Part shown: positions 45,354-56,679 of the stretch, one piece after another
Position numbering within the stretch: position 1 is the stretch's first letter
Layout of the letters: each line of letters opens with the position of its first letter
Assembly: GCA_021234155.1 (NCBI GenBank)
Contig: JAJEKV010000041.1
Span: forward strand, 4,266,829 to 4,330,828
DNA: 64,000 nt
Direction of reading: 5' to 3'
Origin: Isoetes taiwanensis
Lineage: Eukaryota; Streptophyta; Lycopodiopsida; Isoetales; Isoetaceae
Made by a program: the position numbers and the translations under genes
Notes under the pieces: model-generated
What the model was told of the DNA's origin: nothing
Databases searched by the model: none
Seen by the model: only the letters and a program-made list of their open reading frames with translations

Positions 45354-46841
45354 CTAATTCATAGGTTCCCCAGATGCAGCCCGCCTGATGACAGCATCAA
45401 GCTGACGGATCTCCTGGGTCAGCAGACCCCTAGCAAGGCTCATGTGTGACCTCAGTGCGTACAACTCGGACATTGGAGCCCCAATTTTCTCCCAAGCAAC
45501 ACTAGAAATCGCCGAATCAATAGCCACTATAAAAACTTGTCAACTACCTCCTCGAGATCCTAAGGGAAGCGGCAATTTGTGGGCCTCGGTGCCAACCTGC
45601 ACAATGCTTGTTATGACCTCCTCTGCAGTGAAGACCTGTTCACCCTCTGGAGGATATGGCTGAGGATCAGGATGGGATGCATCAATTCTGGAGCTTATTA
45701 AGGAGGGGTCCAAGCTTAAGACAGGACGGCTTGTTTCCCCTGTAAAATTCCCATTGCTTTCCATATCAACCCTGCAAGAAGTTGTCACCACCATAAACCA
45801 TGCTCAAAGAAAATAAAACAAGCACACCATTGAAGCTATACATCAAACAACGGCCATGATGTGATCCCCAATGTGAATGGGATGTAATCCACACCATGAT
45901 CTGGGATTTCAAGCTCAGGGCTGAAGGAGGGATTATGAAGATCCTCAAAGTTACAATCCATCTCATCAGGTGGCACGGAATCATCCCAGTACCGCCGGCG
46001 CCCAGGGCCATTCCGTTCCACAGCCACATACCCTGCAGGCAAATCAAACAAGATAGTCCTGATATCATATAGCATGCAGTGGGCGAGGTTCAAAAGAATC
46101 CTCCAGTCAGCACGTACTCTGTGCTCATTCACATGAGCACTGTTGGAAGGAATGATCCAACTACTACTCAAAGTGTACTTTCCTCTCCTGAGCATCCTGC
46201 AAATAGTAAATGTCAAGCTAGGAGTGAGCCTACGGCCACCATGGTAAAGTGAGCGGCCTTATTCAATAGGTTCCTATTGTCCAACACACACAAACCTTTT
46301 GTGTCCCCAGTACTCCATCTTAGATAGAGATCCTTCCCCTTCTCAATCATCGATTCATATATATTATGGAAATGGCAAGAATAGTGCACCTTACCTACGT
46401 CCTCTATACAATACCCTAACATGCTCTCAAAGTAGTGTAACATGTTATTCTTCGGGACTTTGCATACGAAAACAACACCGGTTGGTTTGGTAGGCAAATT
46501 GAAATCCCTCTTAATAGCCTTGGTGTTTTATAGCAAGCTCTTAGCACAACTTGAACACGAAGGTGGTCTATAAAAGACCCCCTCTCTTGAGCAACAACAC
46601 CAACACATTTTCTATCACAAAATGACGAAAGGGCATCAAAAAAACTAAGCGGGACATCTTGCCCTGACAATCCTAGTGTCACAAAAACATCAATTGCCTC
46701 CTAGTTCATTGCAAGATTAGGCATGGCAGAGGAATTATCAGTTTACGCAGAGCCTGAACCCACATGCATGGAACCAAAACTAGAGATGGGCACATGGGCA
46801 GCGGAAACCTTGGCCTTTCTCCCTACTCTCCTCATAGACAT
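45354..46841 (-). pseudogene. Unassigned degenerate ORF of about 490 codons, possibly gag-like
   Basis: The start ATG at 46841 gives MSMRRVGRKAKVSAAHVP. Two in-frame stops follow, then LGLSGQDVPLSFFDALSSF. Frames change near 46510 (VVFVCKVPKNNMLHYFESML) and 46215 (WIIPSNSAHVNEHRVRADW, YVAVERNGPGRRRYWDD). A likely intron or insertion at about 45856-45778 joins to MESNGNFTGETSRPVLSLD. A TGA near 45540 interrupts the end, which continues in frame as AWEKIGAPMSELYALRSHM to a TAG at 45354-45356. The family is not recognised. The PBS-like site upstream suggests a retroelement structural protein, but a decayed host gene is possible. Confidence 0.45.
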
Positions 46842-47088
46842 GATATAAAAGATAACCAACAAAACAAAGATAGGACATGAAGGCGCTCACCCGTAGAGAA
46901 AACCAAATTGCCAGATCCCCATCTGATCCAAATCACGACCCCAACACCTGCCAAATACCCATTTTAGAATGGCGTTGTCTGATCACCATATACTAGACCG
47001 CACGCGCTCTCTTATCCGCCTCTCCACCTACGGAAAAATACAAATACTGCTTCTTACCAAAACTCAAATGCTACTGTCATCTTTCTAT
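46842..47088. other. Putative leader between the PBS-like site and the unassigned ORF
   Basis: No ORF or clear repeat is seen. On the minus strand it would be a 5' leader of about 250 bp for the ORF starting at 46841. Confidence 0.35.
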
Positions 47089-47100
47089 GTACTCTGATAC
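47089..47100 (-). promoter_or_regulatory. Possible primer-binding site (tRNA-Met type)
   Basis: The minus strand reads GTATCAGAGTAC. Plant LTR retrotransposons primed by initiator tRNA-Met usually have TGGTATCAGAGC-like sequence just after the 5' LTR. Ten of twelve bases fit by eye. No LTR boundary could be confirmed upstream. Confidence 0.35.
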
Positions 47101-47189
47101 GAATACCAAAAAACCTTCACAGATCTTAGGTTATAAAAATACGGTTTTTGATTGGGCACACATTATCGCTATACCCATCTTAATCACTA

Positions 47190-47217
47190 CTAGTTATGGT
47201 GCCCGGCGTTGCCGGGC
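47190..47217 (-). mobile_element. Helitron-like 3' terminus
   Basis: On the minus strand a GC-rich hairpin GCCCGGCAACGCCGGGC is followed by seven bases and then CTAG, with a T immediately after. Helitron 3' ends have a short GC-rich hairpin about 10 bases before a terminal CTRR, and insert between A and T. The body would lie at higher coordinates. I could not locate a confident 5' TC end and saw no RepHel coding. Confidence 0.5.
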
Positions 47218-48589
47218 TTTAGCAAATGTGGATAGTAGAAGGAAGCATGCAATTTTGCATTTGTAGGCCTGAAGACATTGTCGTAAGGATGTTTTAGTGA
47301 ATTGGCCCTTGTAGACCTTAGAATAGTTGGTCTTAGAGGGTAATATATGATGAGGATTTATGTATAATAAAGGATGCACAACATTGTAATGGCAATGAAG
47401 TTGTTAGTCTTTTGGTAGGTAATTTATGTGGGTTGAAGTTGCAATAGGTTATGTACCAGGCATTTAGCTACCACTTGAATAGAGAGCAAGCGCGTACCTG
47501 TAAGAAAGGGTGGCAGCATGTGATGCATTACATGACTTCTAATGGAATATAATGGTAATGGTAAGACTCATGGATGAGCTAGAAAAAAAAGATAAAGACG
47601 AAAATGAACCCCAAAGTTGAGGGCTCTGGAACGGGTCTAATATGCCCACAATGTGCACAAAAGATTTCGCAGGATGCATTTTTAAATGTGAAGACCTCTT
47701 ACACCAATCTCTATTAGATGCACCGAGATACATTTGAAAGCAAAACAACATGATTGATAAGAAAGATTGAAAAGTTTCATATTTTTACTTTTGGCAAGAA
47801 AACAAATTATTAACATGAATTAGGAAGAGTTCTATCTAAAACAAAAAAAACATGAAGTGTTGCTCTTCCTTTTGATCACAGTCATTAACCAGTATTACAA
47901 ACCTAGAGCGATAGACCTTAATGGAGCATATATGACATTAAGAGTTGGTAAATACAACCATCTCAAAGTTCCAGACCATTACAAATACGGGGGATCAAAA
48001 AATAAGTGTGAACATATCTGCTTCCTTGTGTGTCAATCCTCTTTCGTTAAGAGAACAAACCCAAACAACTTCAGGAAACATTCATGTTGAGGAATAAAAT
48101 AACATTGAGTAGAGTGAGTGGAGCCAGACAACTTCGGGAAAAGCATTCATATTTGTCTGTCAGGATTCTGCACATGTCTTGCATGCTTTTTGTCTTTATC
48201 TAGATAGGGAGACACCGTTAATATAACTTTCTGGAGGAATTAAAAAACCATATAAGATCATTTGAAGAAGGATGTTAAATACAAAATTAATGAGCCCATA
48301 ACCTCAGCTAATTAGTATTTGCCTTTTGCCTATGGAACTATAATCGCTTGGCGAAGGTAAGATACCATTACCAACTAAGTTTGAATTCCTTTTTTCCATA
48401 CATGCAATGCAACAGAATATGGCAAAATACGTGCATCAATTAAACTTAACATCCAAGGACAATCCCATAATGGCAAGGCTATTATGCTAATGTGCTAATG
48501 TGCTATGTCATCCCACTTGAAAGGCAACAACAAATCTTTGAAAGAGATGTTTGGAGGAAATAAACTTCCTTACATGTTGCTTCCAAAGC
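47218..48589. other. Non-coding region, possible Helitron interior
   Basis: No supported gene is present. One possible 5' end on the minus strand is ATCTTTCTTATCAATC near 47750-47765, but the evidence is weak. Confidence 0.35.
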
Positions 48590-49733
48590 ACCAAGGCAGG
48601 AGATGTTGACATTCTTTCCAAATTGTAAAGATAGAACTGCAAGACAAAAAGATAGTTTGCAAGTCCAACAAATATTTGAAAGAATAGAATAGAATAGAAT
48701 AGAATAGAATAGAATAGAATAGAATAGAATAGAATAGAATAGAATAGAATAGAATAGAATATGATTTTATCGTCCACGGAGACCAACTGGCCTATGGGAC
48801 CCAAGTACAAAGAGAGAGCAGCAGGCGCATTACTACCAGGATTAAAAAACCCCCACCCCGAAGGGTTTTCGGGGGAAAAACCTTAGTAGCAATAAGGATG
48901 CTGACATACTGCACAGCTATATACACAATCACAAGCACAGCTGAGGTTAATGTCGGACAGGGGGGCATAACTGAGTCCGCGTATCCATTACCTCCCGGAG
49001 GTACGATCCCAACAAGCCTACAAAGGCCGTGCTCAGTAGCTCATGCAGGGCCTGATGGGGCACAACTAATCGAGCATACCGAGCCCGGATATGCTCGTAC
49101 GCCGGATAGGCCTGGAGGGCGTGACTTTCATCCTCAATGGCGCCCTGTTGACAGCACTGACAGACTCTGTCCTCCCGCGGCTCCCGAATCCATCTCCCTG
49201 TCTCAATGCGGAGGTGGTGTGCACCTGTGCGAATGGAAGCAATCACCCTGCGCTTTTTCATGGGTAGATGGGTAGATGGGTAGATGGAGGAAACAACATA
49301 GAAATTAGATTCAAAATGGTTAGCAACAAAGACGACTGTCACAAATTAACCCTTTTGAAATCTAGATTGCCATAGGACACATGCATTAGGCAAAAGGTTA
49401 AACTTGTAGACTGTTTCTAGAGACTCATTCCCCAGGTGTGGCAGAAGCAGTTGCAATGAAATAAAAAACCAACAATTAAATCGAGGATACAACAAATGTA
49501 AGGGTATTGTCAGGTCTCGAAGAGGCAGAACATATGAAGAACAAACTGACAGGCCCAAAAGCACTGGAAGTTAACATGACAGACTGGATTCAGAATGTAA
49601 GCAGATATCCTTCTTCCTTGCTGTTCAAATATCAGAGACAAAAAGAAACAAAAATGATTATTTGACTGGAATAGCATACAAACGGAGGAAAAGAGCAAGT
49701 CATCTTCATGCAAGTAATAAATTACACTTATAG
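48590..49733. repeat. Tandem duplication unit A (interrupted by a LINE)
   Basis: Its outer parts (48590-48680 and 49286-49733) match unit B at 49734-50305. Shared phrases are AGGCAGGAGATGTTGACATT, AACAAATATTTGAAAGA, AAATCTAGATTGCCATAGG and CACTGGAAGTTAACATGAC. The LINE at 48681-49285 lies between them. Confidence 0.9.
48681..49285 (-). mobile_element. 5'-truncated LINE insertion with (AGAAT)17 tail
   Basis: Positions 48681-48765 are 17 units of AGAAT, the reverse complement of an ATTCT tail. Next comes the family 3' UTR (GGTCTCCGTGGACGATAAAA on the minus strand), then the ORF2 C-terminus (minus, about 49270-48947): VIASIRTGAHHLRIETGRWI, CQCCQQGAIEDESHALQAY and LREVMDTRTQLC. Only the last about 110 codons of ORF2 are present. 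A GGGTAGAT repeat sits at the 5' junction near 49263-49285. Unit B at 49825-49845 shows the empty site. Confidence 0.88.
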
Positions 49734-50305
49734 AACCAAGGCAGGAGATGTTGACATTCTTTCCAAATTGTAAAGATAGACCTGCAAGACAAAAAGATAG
49801 TTTGCAAGTCCAACAAATATTTGAAAGAGAGGTGCTTGGAGGAAACAGCATAGAAATTAGATTCAAAATGGTTAGCAACAAAGGGACTGTCACAAATTAA
49901 CCCTTTTGAAATCTAGATTGCCATAGGACACGTGCATTAGGCAAAAGGTTAAACTTGCAGACTGTTTCTAGAGACTCATTCCCCAGGTGTGGCAGAAGCA
50001 GTTGCAATGAAATAAAAAACCAAAAATTAAATCGAGGATACAACAAATGTAAGGGTATTGTCAGGTCTCGAAGAGGCAGAACCTAAAAAGAAAAGGCAAA
50101 TGAACATATGAAGAACAAACTGACAGGCCCAAAAGCACTGGAAGTTAACATGACAGACTGGATTCAGAATGTAAGCAGATATCCTTCTTTCTTGTTGTTC
50201 AAATATCAGAGAAAAAAAGAGACAAAAAGTGATTATTTGACTGGAATAGCATATAAACGGAGGAAAAGAACGTCATCTTCATGCAAGTAATAAATTATAC
50301 TTATA
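49734..50305. repeat. Tandem duplication unit B (empty site)
   Basis: This matches unit A over its whole length of about 570 bp. It reads TTTGAAAGAGAGGTGCTTGGAGGAAAC where unit A has the LINE. No coding function is evident. Confidence 0.9.
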
Positions 50306-52014
50306 GAATAAAGAGAAAACTTGAGACATAGATTCTTCTAACCTTGAACAATCCGGCACTACCTCATTTTCAAAAGTTCACAAAATGAATGTCACAAAAG
50401 TTCGCATTGGCAAAAGCAGAAAGAAGCATCATACCTAGAATAAAAGCTTTTCATTACGTTGCTTGTGCAAAAGCGTGCCCTATTGAATGGTGCCTCAACT
50501 AAAATACTAATCTGTTCGAAAGATACAACAAATAGTTAGCACACTCTTGAGCCATACCTAAGACAGATATTGTAAACAGCCTATTATGCAGCATAAGGAA
50601 TTCCATTCACCTTGACATTCAAGGTCATTCATAATTTCGCATTCAAGGACCAGACAGTATGCCCTATTCCTGCTTATATGAACTCCTAGATTCAGCAGTA
50701 TCAATTACTTCCTGAAGAAATGCTCCTTCAATCAAAGCTTTGCAATATCTTCTCAGGTCCTTGAAGCTGAAAAGTACATGCCATTTCCAACTCTTCCATG
50801 CAAATGCAGAATCATTTGCTTGAGGGCATCAAATGATGGTGAGGAACCATGACGTAGAGACTATATAAGGTGAAAATAGGAAAAGAATACTGCCAATTTG
50901 GTTGTATTGGATTTTGTGCCATAGTTTAGAACAGGATCGGGCAAGTCGAAATACAATATGCAGGGCAAAAGGGTTGAGAGGCAGGGCAAAATAATATTGA
51001 TATGTGGAAACCTGCATGATCCGGCATAGAATTTGTTGACAACAAAATAACAAAAAATATATAACATGCCATACCCTAATGGAAACAGTGAATGGCAGGC
51101 ATTTCAAGTGATATGCTTAACAATACCCTCGAAATTTTGCAGCCAACAGACTTGGTTAAGCACACAAATTTTTTGCCTGTGGAGGATCAAATTAATGAAT
51201 GAAGTGGAAAAAAAACGAAGTCAATCAAGGAAGAATGAACCAAAATCAGGAAGAAAGGTTACCAGCTTGCCATTTGGTGTAGTGCGGATAAATCCGTTTG
51301 AGGATAGCATGGTCCGCGACCTTCATCCTGTTCCAATACCACAGTTCTGAGATTGACCATCTCCACCATATTACCAACCATGAAAAAAGGAGGGGGACAG
51401 CAGATTCGCTGCATCTGCAGAGGGTTTTTCACGAACCTAGCCCTCCACCAATACTTGCAGAGAAATTGGAGCACTTGCCATATGAGAAAAATGGGAAGAA
51501 CAGGAACCATAGCCAATATTGCCGTTTCCTGCCATCGCTGCATGAGAACTCCGATCGCTGCAAGAAATATTACATAAAACTCAAGATAGAAATGCATAGA
51601 AAACTACTATTTTGTGCGCTCAAGATGTCCCTCATGCCGCGAAGATCGTCATCATCCCTAATCTCTAATCTGGCCTCCATATCCGGAAAACCCCAAGCTA
51701 AAAATCATACTAAAAAACCATTCCCTATTTTCGTAATAACGGAAATATTTTCTGACACCTAAAACCCTTAAAACCTAGGGAAACTACCTTACAAAAAAAA
51801 AATCCTAAAAGGCTTTCCACTTGACGGAAAAACCGAATTTAAACAATAGGATACCCAAAAAAAATTCAAAAAAAAAAAAGCACTGTTGATTTCCAACCAT
51901 TGGATGCAACAAAAGAAATTGGGTCCTATACATGACAACATAGACCGAGGGCAGCACGGCTTGTTCCAATCCGGCGAAGGGAGAGAGGAGAAGATCTGCT
52001 GCAAGCGCAGCTCC
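50306..52014. other. Intergenic, no recognised feature
   Basis: Short open frames lack motifs. No convincing exon or repeat was recognised, apart from A-rich runs near 51800 and 51870. Confidence 0.5.
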
Positions 52015-53290
52015 GCCAGAATGGATGCAAGAAAAAGATTTGCTGCACAGCTCTGCCGAAATGGATGAAATTTAGGCAGAATATGAGGCTTTAAAAAATA
52101 TAAGACACAGAAACAAAACCAAACCAGTTCCAACTAAAAAAATGAAAGTTTGGTCCCTCGACAATTCAATCTTCAAAAGCAAAGAAGAAAATGGAACGCA
52201 GAATGATCATTCTGCCATAGCTGCCCTAGCAAGAAACTGAACCCTCCATATCCGCCATAGCTGAATACAAATTGCAAAACAGTGCATCGCCATAGCTTCA
52301 GAAAGCACACATAAATACAAAGGCATGGTTTTTAGACTCCAACAAAATTGACGAACTTCTGTCAAGCATGAAGCCTTCAGGCCGATTACTACCAAGCATG
52401 AAGCCTTGAGGGATTACAGGGAAGTTCTAAATCTGTGACATGCAAATCCAGTCGTCCAAATTTAACCATTGCCCAAAAAGTCCCAATCTGATGGACGACC
52501 AAATTCTAAACAACAAAAAAGCAAACACACACCACAAAAGAGTCATTGGGAAACCTACTGTCCTAAAAGAAAATTACCTTTTCACTAATGTCTTATTTAG
52601 GAAATAGGTTTGGATAGGTTTGGATACCACTTTTAATGTGAATGAAGTCTTATTTTATTCCAAGGCCCCCGCTGTAAGATAAGACACCTGGTCTTAGGCC
52701 CTGTTTCCACGGTAGTCTTATTTCTAAAAGTCACATATTTGCTTCAATGATGTTTGGCCACCTATTGCCCTAAAATAAAATCACTTTTCCACCATGAAAT
52801 AGGTTCGGAATAGGTTTGGATAGGTTTGAATGCCACTTTTAATGTAAATAGAGTTCTTTTATTCCGGGGGATTTCTCCCGCTGTAAAATAAGACACTACT
52901 CTTATTTGAATATAGAACTAGAAATAAGACATGTCTTGTCTTTTAATGGTTTTTCGCTAGTATTTTAGTGGTGTCATATTTTATAACTATCATGTAGTGG
53001 AAAAGCAAGTTTAAATTTGTGTGTCTCACTTTTAGCCTTGGAGTCACAAATAGTATCGTATATTATATATAACAGTCATATTTTGTGACTAATATAGAAA
53101 AAGGGTCTTATTTGAATATATAACTAAAAATAATTCGTGGTTTTCCACTAGTATTTTAGTGATGTTATATTTTATGACTACCATGCAGGGGAAAAACAAG
53201 TTTAAATTTGTGTGCCTCATTTTTAGGCTTGGAGTCACAAGTGGTGTTGTATATTGTATATGACAGTCATATTTTGTGACTAGTGTGGAA
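52015..53290. repeat. Dispersed repeat, first copy
   Basis: From CCAGAATGGATGCAAGAAAA at 52015 onward the sequence is nearly identical to 62818-64000, with a handful of small indels. It contains a MITE-like stretch (GGCCCTGTTTCCACGGTAG near 52697). It also holds two tandem units of about 200 bp (about 52905-53108 and 53109-53295) that share TTTTCCACTAGTATTTTAGTG-like sequence and AAGTTTAAATTTGTGTG. It is non-coding as far as I can see. Confidence 0.85.
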
Positions 53291-54350
53291 AAGGGACATG
53301 AATCGTCGGCATCGACTAATTAGCCTATGGGATCCAAACAGGAAATATAGCAAATGTATTATTCTTAGGAATAGAAAACCCTCGCCTTGAACGGAACAAG
53401 GACTACAACAAAAATATTACTCCTAGGAGTAAAAAACCTCACCCTGAAGGGTTTTCGAGGGAAAAACCTTGGCAGTAATAGGTATGCTAAAAGATTGTAC
53501 AATGATACATTTTAATCTCAATTCTGTATTTTTAGGACATAACTGAATGCGTGCATCTATGATGTCTTGGAAAAAAGATCATATCAAATCCACTGAAAGT
53601 TGCGTCCACCAGCAGCGCATGAAGCGACTAGTTAGGCAAAATCAACTCAACATTGCGGGCTCGGATATGACTGAATGTTAGGACAATGTTGAGTATGTGG
53701 CATTCGTCTTCAATGGTGCCCTGCTGGTAACACTTACAGAGTCTATCCTTATGCGTCTCTCGAGCTCATCTGTCTATCTCAATTCAGAGGGAATGTGCAT
53801 CTGTACAAACTGAAACTATCAATCTGCGCTTTTTCAGTGACAAATGTGTACGGAGATAGCGTTGTGAACCCCATATAAGCATGGGATTGACCTGGAGCTG
53901 ATAGTATTATATCTTAGAGCACTAGTATCCCAAATCTTACCAAGGAAGCAAGTAGCAAGATATTGTCGTAAATGATCGTGATCCTTTTCGATTTCCACCT
54001 ATATACACATGTGCTCTTGCACATTCCATCGGAAGAACCACTGAGCTCATCTCTCCTTCCATCAGGCCTTGAAGCACTGCGGACCCATGGCCACTATATA
54101 AGCCATGTTGTGAGGTGGTCATTGCCCATACCAACTACCTTCTGAAAGTAGATAATCTGGCGGACGAGTGGGGCTCGTTGTAAAGGTAGGAAACATGGCT
54201 CCTGCAGAACAATCTGGTAGGGAACTATGGGTTTTATGCCAAGTGCTCGAGGTAGAAAGCCTTTTCTTACATGTTTCAATTCTTTCCAGGTGGCCAGACT
54301 TCGATCCCGTACAAAAGAACGGGGTACCACAAAAACTCTAAACAAGTGTG
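53290..54350 (-). mobile_element. LINE 3' portion, decayed
   Basis: The 3' UTR (53290-53480; CCTATGGGATCC, AAACCTCACCCTGAAGGG on the plus strand) contains a duplicated segment, with AAAACCCTCGCC and AAAACCTCACCC phrases about 60-70 bp apart. The ORF2 C-terminal region extends to about 54345 on the minus strand with FLPRALGIKPIVPY, QEPCFLPLQRAPL and IIYFQKVVGM. These match the LINE at 36960-37100. It is 5'-truncated and full of stops. Confidence 0.8.
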
Positions 54351-56660
54351 ATGATGGGCCCAGTCAATGTTGAAGGTATTCCTGGCAAACCTTCAACCTG
54401 AATGGTGGAGAACCTCCAGGTTGCTTAAGGCAACCAATCTGTGGCTAAATCCCTGCACAAATCAGCTCAAACTAGCTTGTGAACAAGTTGTCCCTAAACA
54501 AGAAAAAACTGTCTGCCAAACTCTGATTGCCAAATGAAATGGGATGATTGTTTTTTGATGGGAGCAATTGCAATTGGTCCTCCGGAGACTCTAGAAGACT
54601 CTTGCAAAAGTCAGAGGCAAATGGTTGACCAGAACTAGGTGAAAAATCGTCTCCTGGGCAGAGAGCTCAAACTTGCAGATGAGAAAATGTGAGGAATTAT
54701 TTTGAGTTTCTTTCTTTAACACCTTCTGCCTAACCTATAGAACACGTGCATCATGTTGAAACAACAGAAAGTTTGCAGTAGTGTGCACAAATGCCATTTT
54801 TTGTAGATTTTTTGTGACAGTCTGAAGCAGAGCTAAAAAACAAGCTTTGAGTTGTGGTTTAACGTGACTTTTTGACTTTTATGTAAAGGAATTGGCTTCC
54901 AGAGATGAGTACAGGCTCTAGATGAACAAAATCTAATGCAGGATGCTACTTGACTAAACTTTTTTGATTTTTTGAAGAATTATCACTAACTTGACAATGC
55001 AGTATTGAATATGCACTTTAGATTAAGATTTAAGCTAAGACAACTTATACAAACCGTAGTTACTTTTGTTGTTGAGACTCAAGCACTGGTACAGCATAGG
55101 TGGAGCCACCAACATTTGAACTTCAGATCAATACAAGACACATTCTTCACCAACTTCAAATTTTCATTCAAAGGAGCTTTCAAGGATTACAATGAGTGAA
55201 TTCCCCAGTGATTTAACACAGAAAAATTCATGAAATCCGTGAATCAAAGGTAATACATGACTTCAAAGGATGATATAAGACTTTATTGCATCAGATCTTC
55301 AGGAAATCTGACACAAGGAGGCAGTACAGGACAGATAGAGGTCATTCCCATCAGTAAGATGCTGGATTTGATCACTCAAAACGCTGTGGTGCTCGAAAAA
55401 TTCCTGAAGCTTTTCAGCGAAAAATGGGCTCGGCGGATTTCCACGCGGCTAAACATGGTTGGCCAAAAAATGACATGGATTTTGGGGGGTAACCAAGCTA
55501 ATTGTTTGCGAAAATGAGGTATGGCGCGCATCCCAAGAACAACTAAATCAAGGGCTAGATGTGGTCAAAATGAGAAGTTATGACCACCATTTTGCATGAT
55601 TTTTCACGAACTTTCAGGTGGAAAAAACAAATTTTGAAAATAAGCAACTTCATTTTTTGGCCCTTTTTCCATGGTGTACAAGGTCATGTGGCATATGGGT
55701 GGTGACTTGGCAAATGGTGATGATGTGGCATGGTGAAGTGGAAGGCAAGGTGTCAAAGAAAATTTCCCTAGGTAAAATCTTGATGAAAGTGTATCAAAGT
55801 GTGAATGACACGTGTTGGGTGACTTGGTGATGATGTGGATGAGGTGTGCATGATTTTGATGGTGAGGTGGCACTAAATAGTGATTTTTCGACTTTTTGAG
55901 ACTTGATCTTTGACCAATACTTTGGTCTTGAACTAATGATGTGATGGATTTGCAGACCTTCTCTCCTCTTTCTTTTTCTTTTTTAGAGAGAGAGTGATTT
56001 TTTTTTTCAAACTTGTCATGTGCATGGTAATGGGTTATGAAGTGTGTGTGTGATGTACATGGTGCATGAGTATGAAATATGTGGTGTGTGAGATTTTGCC
56101 CTAGGGAAAAAGACTTTGAGCTATGGAAATATGATGAATGAGATAAAGGAAGGGTATGAGGAGTGAGTATGGATGTGAGCAATGCCTTCTTGAGCCAAGA
56201 ACTCTAAGATAGTGTAAAAATCTCAAAAGGTGTCAAGACAACATACTCTTTGGGGGGTCTTCCAATCTTTGACTAGGGGTCTTCTCTCTTTGACTTCTTT
56301 TTCAACCTTTGACTCAAGTCTTGCTTCCGTTTTTGAATGCTCCTTTGAATGTTCTCCATTGGCCTTCAACTTAGTGTCAAGATTTGTCTTCATACCTAAA
56401 CAATGAGCTCCAAATAGAAATGTCTTGCACATGTGTCTTGATCTTCTTGTGATTTCTTGTGAAGTTGCTCTTACATGCTGCCACAACGTGGCAGCAGTCA
56501 TATAGCCCTGTCTTGTAGCTGTTGTTCTTCATTGCATCCAACCCACTGTTACCCGTGAGGACAACCCTAGACAACAAGGAGCACCCTAACTTCAACACCT
56601 TATAAAACTTTAACTTCGAGGATAGCTCTAGGCAGCAAGAAGCATCAATACTACTCGATA
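54351..56660. other. Intergenic, no recognised gene
   Basis: Region 55640-56130 is rich in GGTGATGATGTGGCATGG-like and GTGTGTG text, which leaves a long but low-complexity open frame on the minus strand. I do not support a gene there. Confidence 0.5.
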
Positions 56661-56679
56661 CAACTGTGATGGAAGGCAA

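Noticed and set aside
48508-48810. Minus-strand frame with ILFYS repeats
   Set aside because: It is the translation of the AGAAT microsatellite tail of a LINE.
51789-52133. Minus-strand frame shared with 62664-62936
   Set aside because: The shared part is only the dispersed repeat. The two proteins diverge exactly at the repeat border.
55604-56182. Long minus-strand open frame of about 190 codons rich in H, S and T
   Set aside because: The plus strand is GGTGATGATGTGG- and GTGTGT-rich. The frame is low complexity with no motif, so it is likely a by-product of composition.
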